This document shows, piece after piece, positions 22,931 to 31,372 of a stretch of DNA of 32,163 nucleotides. The DNA comes from Candidatus Thiosymbion oneisti (lineage in GTDB: Bacteria; Pseudomonadota; Gammaproteobacteria; Chromatiales; Chromatiaceae): the NCBI RefSeq assembly GCF_900092655.1, contig NZ_FLUY01001598.1, forward strand, positions 1 through 32,163, read 5' to 3'. Position 1 is the stretch's first letter; every line of letters begins with the position of its first letter. A model generated the notes under the pieces. It saw only the letters and a list, made by a program, of their open reading frames with translations, did no database searches and was not told the origin of the DNA. The position numbers and the translations under genes were made by a program.

Positions 22931-24490
22931 TCAACTCCGCTCCGTGGTTGCTGCGGACTCGGCGCTGGTCCGAGGTGGCGTGAGATCCGAGTCCAAGCGG
23001 TCGCCGGAGGGGTTGGTGAAGCGGTCGTTGAGCGTCTGTACGTAGAGATCGGCGTCCTGCCTCACCTTGCGCAGGCGGCGCCTGGCGCGTGTATTCCAAC
23101 CGACCGGCGTGCGCGCGAAGATGGTTCGCCACCAACAGGTGTTACGTGTGAAGGCACGGGCCAGGTTACTATACAGGCCCTCCTCCGCGGCTCGGGCGGT
23201 CAATGAGCGGGCGACGGATTTCGCGGCCAGGGAGCGGATCCCGAAATGGGCCGCTACGAACAGGACGAAGGCCACAATAATCAGGGTCGGGATCACCCAG
23301 GAGGTATCCATGGCACTCTGGAGTGCGGCCAGTCCGTCGCCCCGGAAGATCCAAGCCAGCAAGGCGATCAGGGCCAGACCCAGGACGATTCCGTCGCCCC
23401 ACAGGGTGCGTCTGCGCCAACGGTCGATTGCCCGCTGGAGAAAGGGTACGGTGCGTTCTTCGATGTCCTTGGCGGTCCTGTCCACGGCGCTGACGATGCG
23501 GTAGGCCCGCTCGACTTCCACCTTCTGCATGCGCCTGTGGATCTCCTTCAGGTCTTGGTCCCGCTTCTCCTCATACCGGGCGCGCTTGGCCGCGTCCTCG
23601 ATGAAGATAGCGGCGTCCGGGTTGTAGATGGTGTAGAAACGCCCGGCGGTCAGGCCCTCCTCACCGATAGCCCGCTGCCAGGCGGCGATTACATCTTCGG
23701 GGTTGTCCTCCCGCGCCGTGGTATCGAGTTGATTGAGGATGTACAGGAACTTGCCGGCGTCCGGCCGTTTGATGGTATCGGCGACCAGATGTTTCAAGGT
23801 ATCGCGCATGGCCCCCGGCTCCGGGTGGCGGGCATCGAAGAACACCAGTACCAGATCGGACAGGCCGATGATGTGATCGGTGATACGCAGCGTCGCCGTG
23901 CGCTGGGCGTCGGCATCGAAGCCCGGCGAGTCGATGAGGATCCTGCCCCGCAGCCGTTCGCTGGAGTTGGCCTTGAGCTGCAGGTAGGTGTCGATGCGTT
24001 CGCCTTCGCCTTCGGACACCAGCTCGATATCCTTAGAGATCTGATAGAGGGGGAAACGCGGGTCCGAATCGAGGGCAACCCCCGGCAAGGCGTGGTCCGT
24101 CGACTCGCGACTGTAGCAAATGACGGTGAAACGGTCGTCTACCGCCTGGTTGCCCGTTCGCTGCAGCTTGCTGCCGAGGAAGTGGTTGACGAAGGTGGAT
24201 TTGCCGGCGGAGAAGGTTCCGAGCACCGAGATCAGGGGCCACCATGGGATTTGGGTGGCGTAGGATTGGTCCTTCTCGAGGAGACCCATGCCATAGGCAA
24301 CCCGATCCAGGGTGCGAAAGCTCTGAACCGTACCGAGCAGCACCGGGTTTTCCTGCTCCAGATGGGCCTCCAGATTCTTCAGTCGTTGCTCGACGGCGTT
24401 TGTGGAAGGATACATCGCATGGTTCCTCATGGCTTCGAAGCGCGGTCGGGAATCGGGGAAGAGGTTCGGATCCGGTCGACCCTCTATCAT
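22931..24490 (-). CDS. Dynamin-like membrane GTPase
   Basis: A 519-residue GTPase of the dynamin superfamily. It has P-loop GTFSAGKST (91-99), switch-II motif DSPGF (187-191) and base recognition NQLD (253-256). A helical region with YEEKRDQDLKEIHRRMQKVEVERAYRIV follows, then two membrane helices at about 366-383 and 398-416, and a basic region (RRRLRKVRQD) before a polar tail. Such proteins bind and reshape membranes in a GTP-dependent way; bacterial members act in membrane repair, vesicle handling or defence. ATG 24490 is taken; ATG at residue 21 is possible. Bacterial dynamins often come in adjacent pairs, but here there is one alone. Confidence 0.88.
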   Translation of the reverse strand: MIEGRPDPNLFPDSRPRFEAMRNHAMYPSTNAVEQRLKNLEAHLEQENPVLLGTVQSFRTLDRVAYGMGLLEKDQSYATQIPWWPLISVLGTFSAGKSTFVNHFLGSKLQRTGNQAVDDRFTVICYSRESTDHALPGVALDSDPRFPLYQISKDIELVSEGEGERIDTYLQLKANSSERLRGRILIDSPGFDADAQRTATLRITDHIIGLSDLVLVFFDARHPEPGAMRDTLKHLVADTIKRPDAGKFLYILNQLDTTAREDNPEDVIAAWQRAIGEEGLTAGRFYTIYNPDAAIFIEDAAKRARYEEKRDQDLKEIHRRMQKVEVERAYRIVSAVDRTAKDIEERTVPFLQRAIDRWRRRTLWGDGIVLGLALIALLAWIFRGDGLAALQSAMDTSWVIPTLIIVAFVLFVAAHFGIRSLAAKSVARSLTARAAEEGLYSNLARAFTRNTCWWRTIFARTPVGWNTRARRRLRKVRQDADLYVQTLNDRFTNPSGDRLDSDLTPPRTSAESAATTERS

Positions 24491-24773
24491 ATGCTCACTG
24501 AATGTTATACCTAAACAGTGTTCGGGACGATACCCTGTTTGTGTTAGTGTCGCTATTTATGTTCACGGGCAGCTAATCGAGTCCTCACGATCGCGCGCAC
24601 CCGCTTCTCGGGGTGATATCCGGGACCGAATTCCAGCCGATACAAGTGGTTGTCGGCTTCCATTAGGCACCTGATTTGTATGCATTAATCCTTGCCCGTG
24701 CTTGCGGGCATCGATTGATTTGGTGATAATTCTTATTTTGTTGCAATAGCAGCTTACTCGGGTAGCAAGGCAT

Positions 24774-25940
24774 ATGGGATTAGCGATGGTTCGCGGATTG
24801 CTGGTGGTGAGTTTGGCGTTGGCGGCACAGGCCGTTGCGGCGGTGCCTCCGGGCGGCGAGTTCGTGGTGAAGCAGGCCGAGGGGGCCCCTACCGTCTCGG
24901 TAGGCGGGACCGTGATCCCATATAAGGAGGTAACCTTCGCCGCCCAGCTGCCGGGACGGGTCAAATACCTTGCCGGTATCGAAGGCGATGCCTTCAAGAA
25001 GAGCGACCTGCTCGTCTCCCTCGACGACCGTGAGCTGCTCGCCAACCGCCAGGCCCTGCTGGCCCGGATGCAAAGCGCCGATGCCGCGCTGCGCAACGCC
25101 GGCATGCAGTACAACCGTGAGATCTTCGCGCCGCGCTCCCGCACCCCCCCGGGCGGCATGGGCATCCCGAACCTGTTCGACCAGATGTTCACCCGACCCA
25201 TGGAGGATTTCATGGGGGAACGCTCTCGGGGCGCGGAATTGTCCGCGGATCTTTACTCCTCCGGTACCCAGGTCGAGCAGGCACGCAGCACCCTCATGCG
25301 GTTGCAGGCGGAGCTGCAGGCGTTGGATTCCAAGTTGCGCGATGCCCGCAGCATCGCACCCTTCGACGGTGTCATCGTCAAGAAATTCATCGAGGTCGGC
25401 GATACGGTGCAGCCCGGTCAACCGCTGCTCAATTACGCCGATGTCCAGTACCTACAGGTCGAGGTGGACGTTCCGGCGCGGCTGCGGCCAGGTCTGCGCG
25501 AGGGCCTTATGATCCACGCCGAGCTCGATGTGAACCACCGGCGGGTACCGGCCCGGGTGGCCCAGATTTTCCCCATGGCCGATCCCCAGCGGCATACGGT
25601 CAAGGTCAAGCTCGACCTGCCCCAGGGCGTGTCCGAGCCGGGGATGTACGCCAAGGTGCTGGTGCCGGATTTCCAGGCCCCCATGCGCGCCAACCCGGTC
25701 ATCCCCGAGTCGGCGATCCGCTACAACGGCAGCCTGCCGGGGGTCTATGTGCTCGATGAGCAGGACCATGCCGAGTTGCGCCTCATCCGGGTCGGGGAGC
25801 CGCTTCCGGACGGCTTGATCACCGTGCTCAGCGGTCTGCGCCCGGACGAGCGGATCCTGGCGGACCCGCCGCCGGGGGTCGCCGCCGGTTGGTCCACCCA
25901 GCAACAACGGCAGCCTGAAGATGGGCATATTGAACGATGA
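24774..25940 (+). CDS. RND efflux periplasmic adaptor (membrane fusion protein)
   Basis: A 388-residue adaptor with an N-terminal signal peptide (MVRGLLVVSLALAAQAVAA; ATG 24774 or 24786). The barrel-hybrid starts VGGTVIPYKEVTFAAQLPGRVKYLAGIEGDAFKKSDLLVSLDDRELLANRQAL, a lipoyl-like half. The hairpin (about 85-180) contains an unusual glycine/proline/methionine-rich stretch, RTPPGGMGIPNLFDQMFTRPMEDFMG. The second lipoyl half is IAPFDGVIVKKFIEVGDTVQPGQPLLNYAD. A beta-barrel domain and PESAIRYNGSLPGVYVLDEQ complete the fold. It links the pump at 25937 to an outer-membrane channel, which is not encoded here. It overlaps the pump gene (ATGA). Confidence 0.92.
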   Translation: MGLAMVRGLLVVSLALAAQAVAAVPPGGEFVVKQAEGAPTVSVGGTVIPYKEVTFAAQLPGRVKYLAGIEGDAFKKSDLLVSLDDRELLANRQALLARMQSADAALRNAGMQYNREIFAPRSRTPPGGMGIPNLFDQMFTRPMEDFMGERSRGAELSADLYSSGTQVEQARSTLMRLQAELQALDSKLRDARSIAPFDGVIVKKFIEVGDTVQPGQPLLNYADVQYLQVEVDVPARLRPGLREGLMIHAELDVNHRRVPARVAQIFPMADPQRHTVKVKLDLPQGVSEPGMYAKVLVPDFQAPMRANPVIPESAIRYNGSLPGVYVLDEQDHAELRLIRVGEPLPDGLITVLSGLRPDERILADPPPGVAAGWSTQQQRQPEDGHIER

Positions 25941-28900
25941 ATGAAGACCAGACCCTGACGAGTCCCGAGGGTCGGAAACCCAAGTACACGGATGAACACC
26001 TCGGCATCGCCGGGCGCACGGCGCGATTCTTCATCCGCTCCCCCCTGTCGCCTCTGTTCTTTGTCGCGATGCTCCTGATGGGCCTGCTCGGTCTGGTGAT
26101 GACGCCCCGCCAAGAGGATCCCCAGATCTCGGTGCCCATGATCGACATCATGGTGCAGTATACAGGGGCCTCCGCCCAGCAAGTGTCGAACCTGGCGATG
26201 CAGCCGCTCGAGCGCATCATGAGCGAGATTCCAGGGGTCAAGCACGTCTACTCGGCATCCCAACGCAATAGAGGATTGGTCACCGTCGAGTTCGAGGTGG
26301 GGGAGCGGATGGGTCCGTCGTTGGTGAAGGTGAACGACAAGCTCGCCTCCAACATGGACAAGATCCCACCGGGGGTCATGCCGCCCTTGGTCAAGACCAA
26401 GGGCATCGACGACGTACCCATCGTCACCCTTACCTTGTGGTCGAAGGATCTGGACCAGGACGGCCAGCCGGATGTAGACGACGGGCAGCTGCGCCTCCTC
26501 GCCCAGGACGTGCTCCAAGCGGTCAAGGAGGTCAAGGACACGGGCAACGCCTTTATCGTGGGCGGCCGCCGCGAGCAGGTGACGGTGGACGTCTACCCCG
26601 AGCGCCTGTCCGGCTACGGCATCAGCCTGGATCAGGTTGCCCAGACCCTCAAGACCGCCAATGCCGAGACCATGGCCGGCGGGGTGGAGTCGAGCGGCGC
26701 CCATTTTTCGGTGACCACCGGCTCCTTCCTCAAGAGCGCCGACGAGATCAATCGGCTGGTGGTGGGGACCCACCAGAATGTTCCCATCTATGTGCGCGAT
26801 GTGGCGCGGGTCGTCCAGGGTCCGGAGGACGCCAAGCAACTGGTAGCCTACTACACGGGGCCGGCCGCACCGGAAGACCTGAAGGCCAATGGAGTGCCCG
26901 CGGTCACCCTTGCCATCGCCAAGAAGGAGCTGACCAACGGGGTCACCGTCGCCAACGCCATTATCGAGCGCGTGGAGCAGATCAAGGGCGAGCGGATCCC
27001 CAACAATGTGGCGGTCAGTATCACCCGCAACTATGGGGAGACCGCGGACGATAAGGTCTCGGACCTGATCAAGAAGCTGTTCATCGCCACCTTTTTCGTC
27101 TTCCTGTTGGTCTGGGGGGCGTTCCGGGCCTTGCGGCCGGCCATCGTGGTGCTGCTGGTCATCCCGGTGGTCCTGCTCATGACCATCTTTACCGCCTGGG
27201 TCTGGGAGTACACCATCGACCGGGTGAGCCTGTTCGCCCTCATCTTCTCCATCGGCATCCTGGTGGATGATGCCATCGTGGTGATCGAGAACATCTACCG
27301 GCGCTGGCTGGAGGAGGGGCGCACCGACGACGAGACCGCGGTGGACGCGGTGCGCGAGGTAGGTAACCCCACCATTCTCGCCACCTTTACCGTCATCGCC
27401 GCGCTGCTGCCCATGGGCTTCGTGAGCGGCATGATGGGGCCCTACATGGAGCCGATCCCGGCCCTGGGCTCGGTGGCAATGTTTATCTCCCTGTTCGCCG
27501 CCTTCGTATTCACCCCCTACTTTGCGTTGTCCAAGTGGCTGCGGCCCTCCATGCGCTACCTGGAGACGGCGGAAAGACGTGAGCATAAGGGAGCGGAAAG
27601 GCTCGAGAAGGGCTTCCGCAAGGTCCTGACCCCCCTCATCGAGCGCAAGGGCAAGCGGACCCTTTTCCGCCTCGTCCTCTGGGGTATCTTCCTCTTCACC
27701 TGCGCCTTCTTCTACTTCAAGTGGGTCCCGGTGAAGATGTTGCCCCTGGACAACAAGCCGGAGTTCTCGGTCGTGATCGACATGCCGGAAGGCACGGCCT
27801 TGCCGGTCACCGCCAACCTCGCGCACCGCATGGCGGAAGCGCTGCGTACCCTGCCGGAGGTGACGGCCATCCAGCTCTACGCGGGCACAGCACGGCCCTT
27901 CGATTTCAACGGCATGGTGCGCCACTATTACATGCGGTCCGACCCCTGGCAGGGCGAGCTCCAGGTGCAGCTCCTGCACAAGAACGACCGCGAGCGGAGC
28001 AGTCACGAGCTGGCGGTCACGGCCCGAGAGATGCTGGCGGAGCTGGCCGAGGAGGCCGGTGCCAATATCGCCGTCGTCGAGATGCCGCCGGGGCCGCCGG
28101 TATTACAGTCGGTGGTGGCAGAGATCCATGGTCCGACACCGGAGATCCGCCGCCAGTTCGCGCGTGATATGACCGAGTTCTTCGCCCAGGCCGAGAGTGC
28201 CCGCGACGTCGACAACTACCTGCGCGATACCTACGACTATTGGCGCTTCGACGTGGATACCGAAAAGGCAGTACGCCGCGGCATCTCCGTCGATACCATC
28301 AATCGCAACCTGGCCATGGCCTTGGGCGGGGCACCGATCGGGGACGTCAAGCAGAAGGCGGGTCACGAACCCATCGAGATCGTCGTGCAGGTCCCGTTGG
28401 CGGAGCGTTCCCAGATCGAACGCCTGGGCGATCTGCCGATCCAGTCCAGTGGCGGATTCACCATTCCACTGCGGGAGCTCGGGGCCTTCCAGCGGGTACC
28501 CGAGGAGGCCATCATCTACCGCAAGGACCTGCGTGCGGTCGAATTCGTGGTTGCCGACGTGGGCGGTACCCTGGCCGCGCCCGTCTATGCCATGTTCCAG
28601 ATCCGGGACGCGATGGATACCGCCGGTTATGTGGCACCGGATGGCTCGGTCCCACAGGCCTACTGGATCGGTCCCCCCCCCAACGACCGGTATTCGGCCT
28701 GGGAGTGGAGCGGCGAGTGGACGGTCACCTACGAGACCTTCCGCGACATGGGCGCCGCCTTCATGGTCGCGCTGGTGCTCATCTACATCCTGGTGGTTTG
28801 GGAGTTCGGCAACTTCCGGATCCCCCTGGTGATCATGGCGCCCATTCCCCTGACCCTGTTAGGGATCATCCCGGCCCACCTGATCATGTTCAAGCTGGGA

Positions 28901-30127
28901 CTGGGTGGTGAATTCACCGCGACCTCGATGATCGGCTGGATCGCCCTGGCCGGCATCATCGTGCGTAACTCGATCCTGCTCGTGGACTTCTCGATCCACG
29001 AGGTACAGAAGGGGGTGCCCGTGGCCGAGGCCGTCATCCGGGCCTGTAAGACCCGGACCCGCCCCATCGTGATCACCGCCCTGGCCCTGGTGGCGGGTTC
29101 CAGCGTCATCTTTACCGACCCCATCTTCCAGGGCATGGCGATCTCGCTGGCCTCTGGCGTATTGGTCTCGACCCTGCTCACGCTCATTGTGATCCCCTTG
29201 GGCTGCGTTGCCGCCAGCAAGGACCTGTGCGAGGTGGCGGCAGCAACCGCACCGGCCGGCACAAGCGTGCCTTGCGCAACGGCAGAGGCCGAGGAGGAAC
29301 CGAAGATCGAGAAGGAACCCAAGCAGAAGGAGCCCCGGACCGGCATCCTGACCAAGGTCTGGGGCTACCTGGTGGAAGGGATCATCCTAGGCTTCTACCT
29401 GATCCGCGGGCTCTTTCTGTTGTTGTACGATTTTCTGAAGGGCTGGGTGAAAAAGAAATGGCCCACGCCCAAGCCACCGGCCCCGCCAGCCGTGCCGGGC
29501 GCAGGTGGGGGGGGCCTGTCAGGTGGTTCCGGTACTTCCCCGACCGTTTCGGTTTCGGGATCCGGTAGCGCGCCGGTACCGCCGCCGTCGGACAGTGCCG
29601 CGGCGAGGACCGAGCACCCATCGAGCACGCCTGAGGAGACAGCCTCAGTGCCGCAGACCGAGGAGACGGATACACCAGCCGCACGGGAAGAGGCAACCGG
29701 TGTTGAGTCGCGGAAGGATACCCTGACCGTCGGACAGGAGTCACGGCAAGGCACGCCGGAGGTTCAGACGGCGCAGGCCGGTACCTCAAGCGCACCCCAA
29801 GCGGCCGGCGGGGCGACACCGGCGACTGATGCAAAACCGATGGCAGTGACGGACGCGGCTTCCGATGCAGCGGAGGAAATGGTCTCAAAACCGCAAACCG
29901 ATCCAGCCGTGACGGCGGAACAGGATGCATCGGCGGCGCAGAGAGAGGCAACCGGCAAAGAGGCCGCCGACGATACCCGCAAGGAGCGGGTTGCTACGGA
30001 GAAACCAGTGGCAAAGAAGACCACGGTCAAGCCGAAAACGGTAAAGCCGGCGTCGATCCAGAAAAAGCCCAGGCGGCGTGGCATACGCCTTAAAGCGGAT
30101 GATGGCCAGGGACCGAGCTTTGACTGA
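25937..30127 (+). CDS. RND efflux pump with long C-terminal extension
   Basis: A 1396-residue inner-membrane transporter. Residues 1-1095 are a complete AcrB-type pump (twelve membrane helices, two large periplasmic loops). Helix 4 reads SIGILVDDAIVVIENIYRRW with the proton-relay DD at about 440. The second half repeats this with LAGIIVRNSILLVDFSIHEV, where the DD is replaced as is normal. The pump starts with MTPRQEDPQISVPMIDIMVQYTGASAQQV, typical of a broad family whose substrates are mostly unknown. After about 1095 an extension follows: a charged linker, one added hydrophobic helix (VEGIILGFYLIRGLFLLLYDFL, about 1146-1167), then about 225 residues rich in A, T, E, P, S and K, ending KKPRRRGIRLKADDGQGPSFD. 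Ordinary RND pumps end near residue 1050. Confidence 0.95.
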   Translation: MNEDQTLTSPEGRKPKYTDEHLGIAGRTARFFIRSPLSPLFFVAMLLMGLLGLVMTPRQEDPQISVPMIDIMVQYTGASAQQVSNLAMQPLERIMSEIPGVKHVYSASQRNRGLVTVEFEVGERMGPSLVKVNDKLASNMDKIPPGVMPPLVKTKGIDDVPIVTLTLWSKDLDQDGQPDVDDGQLRLLAQDVLQAVKEVKDTGNAFIVGGRREQVTVDVYPERLSGYGISLDQVAQTLKTANAETMAGGVESSGAHFSVTTGSFLKSADEINRLVVGTHQNVPIYVRDVARVVQGPEDAKQLVAYYTGPAAPEDLKANGVPAVTLAIAKKELTNGVTVANAIIERVEQIKGERIPNNVAVSITRNYGETADDKVSDLIKKLFIATFFVFLLVWGAFRALRPAIVVLLVIPVVLLMTIFTAWVWEYTIDRVSLFALIFSIGILVDDAIVVIENIYRRWLEEGRTDDETAVDAVREVGNPTILATFTVIAALLPMGFVSGMMGPYMEPIPALGSVAMFISLFAAFVFTPYFALSKWLRPSMRYLETAERREHKGAERLEKGFRKVLTPLIERKGKRTLFRLVLWGIFLFTCAFFYFKWVPVKMLPLDNKPEFSVVIDMPEGTALPVTANLAHRMAEALRTLPEVTAIQLYAGTARPFDFNGMVRHYYMRSDPWQGELQVQLLHKNDRERSSHELAVTAREMLAELAEEAGANIAVVEMPPGPPVLQSVVAEIHGPTPEIRRQFARDMTEFFAQAESARDVDNYLRDTYDYWRFDVDTEKAVRRGISVDTINRNLAMALGGAPIGDVKQKAGHEPIEIVVQVPLAERSQIERLGDLPIQSSGGFTIPLRELGAFQRVPEEAIIYRKDLRAVEFVVADVGGTLAAPVYAMFQIRDAMDTAGYVAPDGSVPQAYWIGPPPNDRYSAWEWSGEWTVTYETFRDMGAAFMVALVLIYILVVWEFGNFRIPLVIMAPIPLTLLGIIPAHLIMFKLGLGGEFTATSMIGWIALAGIIVRNSILLVDFSIHEVQKGVPVAEAVIRACKTRTRPIVITALALVAGSSVIFTDPIFQGMAISLASGVLVSTLLTLIVIPLGCVAASKDLCEVAAATAPAGTSVPCATAEAEEEPKIEKEPKQKEPRTGILTKVWGYLVEGIILGFYLIRGLFLLLYDFLKGWVKKKWPTPKPPAPPAVPGAGGGGLSGGSGTSPTVSVSGSGSAPVPPPSDSAAARTEHPSSTPEETASVPQTEETDTPAAREEATGVESRKDTLTVGQESRQGTPEVQTAQAGTSSAPQAAGGATPATDAKPMAVTDAASDAAEEMVSKPQTDPAVTAEQDASAAQREATGKEAADDTRKERVATEKPVAKKTTVKPKTVKPASIQKKPRRRGIRLKADDGQGPSFD

Positions 30128-30225
30128 TATCAGGGCCTTGATTCGTTCTGCACGGTGACCAGTGCTGCCCTACCAATGGTGCCAAATCGACGCCTTCCAA
30201 CCCGATGAACAGGGGTGAAACCGAG

Positions 30226-31050
30226 ATGAAGATTGCGATACTGACGATTTGGCGCTCGCTGGCCGTCGGGCTGCTGGCGGCGGCTTCCGGCGCGGTGCTC
30301 GCCGGCACCCAGTTCTCCGCCGAGGTGTCCCAGCAGGGGCCCCAAGGAAAGCTATCCGCCGGCAAGTTGTTCGTGGGCGACAAGCGGACGCGCACCGAGC
30401 TGTCCCAGCAGGGACAACAGATTATCCAGATAACCGATGAAGGTCGCGGTGTCGAATGGATGCTGTTTCCGGACCGGAAAAAGTACATGGAGCGACCGCT
30501 GGGCGGATCGGGAGGTGCAATACCGGGTACGCGCTCGATTCAGGCCAAGGATCCCTGTAGTGGTATGCCGGGACTGACCTGCCGGCAGCTCGGGGAGGAG
30601 AAGATCAACGGGCGCATGGCCGTTAAATGGGAGATGGTCGCTTCCGCCTCCCATTCGGAACAGCCCATGAAGAGCACCCAGTGGATCGATAAGGAGCGGG
30701 GTGTTCCCCTGCGTCAGGAGATGTCCGACGGGCAAACTACGGAACTCAAATTCGTTGCCACGGAAAAACTGAACGGGCGCCAAGCCGAGAAATGGGAGCT
30801 GGTCGCGACCATGCCCGGTCGGCCGGAGATGCGCACCTTCCAGTGGTTCGATCCCGCGCTCGAGCTCACCGTGCGTCAGGAGCTCCCCGGCGGTATGGTC
30901 AGCGAGCTGAAGAACATCCGCGTCGGCAAGCAACCCGACGACCTGTTCGAGATTCCTACCGGTTATGAACGTATAACCATGCCTCCGGGTGGACCAGGTG
31001 GACCGGGAGTGCCGCCGGCCGGGCCAGAGGGCGGAGCGATTAAACCCTGA
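30226..31050 (+). CDS. Exported protein with internal domain duplication (DUF4412/LolA-like)
   Basis: A 274-residue protein with a signal peptide (MKIAILTIWRSLAVGLLAAASGAVLAG). ATG 30226 is preferred over 30205 because AGGGG (30211-30215) precedes it and the signal peptide then starts cleanly. The mature part begins FSAEVSQQGPQGKLSAGKLFVGDKRTRTELSQQGQQIIQITD, a strand-rich pattern like DUF4412 or LolA-fold proteins. Two tandem copies of about 54 residues follow (30595-30756 and 30760-30921): KINGRMAVKWEMV...TQWIDKERGVPLRQEM and KLNGRQAEKWELV...FQWFDPALELTVRQEL. The C-terminus is glycine/proline-rich. It lies 98 bases after the RND gene on the same strand and may be co-transcribed. Its function is unknown. 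Confidence 0.8.
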   Translation: MKIAILTIWRSLAVGLLAAASGAVLAGTQFSAEVSQQGPQGKLSAGKLFVGDKRTRTELSQQGQQIIQITDEGRGVEWMLFPDRKKYMERPLGGSGGAIPGTRSIQAKDPCSGMPGLTCRQLGEEKINGRMAVKWEMVASASHSEQPMKSTQWIDKERGVPLRQEMSDGQTTELKFVATEKLNGRQAEKWELVATMPGRPEMRTFQWFDPALELTVRQELPGGMVSELKNIRVGKQPDDLFEIPTGYERITMPPGGPGGPGVPPAGPEGGAIKP

Positions 31051-31130
31051 CCCCGCGGGTCGAGGCCCCAGGGTGTCTTTGCCCCTGTGGTGCGGTATGG
31101 TGGCGGGCGGTAACACCCTCGCCGAGAAAA

Positions 31131-31222
31131 GTGGTCTGTCCCTGAGGTATCCCCATAAAATAGCTTTTGAAAACAATCGGTTACTGAATAAAATAGGGAC
31201 AGGGAAAATGGGAACAGACCAC
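31131..31222. repeat. REP-like hairpin unit upstream of RAYT
   Basis: GTGGTCTGTCCC (31131-31142) pairs with GGGAACAGACCAC (31210-31222) with one bulge. An inner repeat, GGGACA (31196-31201), can alternatively pair with TGTCCC (31137-31142). A further ACAGACCAC follows directly. Such GTGGTCTGTCCC motifs lie beside RAYT genes in many genomes and are the likely substrate of the transposase that follows. The rest of 31051-31372 holds no gene. Confidence 0.65.
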
Positions 31223-31372
31223 AGACCACGTTTTCTGCTATCGTTTTCCAACCAAGCGATTACACTTGAGAGTAGGCCCCGCCTTGAGAATGAAAAGGAC
31301 ACCCACTTTGTTTGACATCTTTTCCCTCCCAAACTAAGCTGCCTTTCGACACGGAACCACAGAGAACCTCTC

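Noticed and set aside
23246-24514. 422-residue plus-strand open frame opposite the dynamin-like gene
   Set aside because: It has no recognisable motif, while the minus strand has all GTPase motifs; it is a shadow frame.
25745-28006. 753-residue minus-strand open frame opposite the RND genes
   Set aside because: It is rich in H, D, G and R with no domain, as expected from the complement of a GC-rich gene; the plus-strand RND frame is unmistakable.
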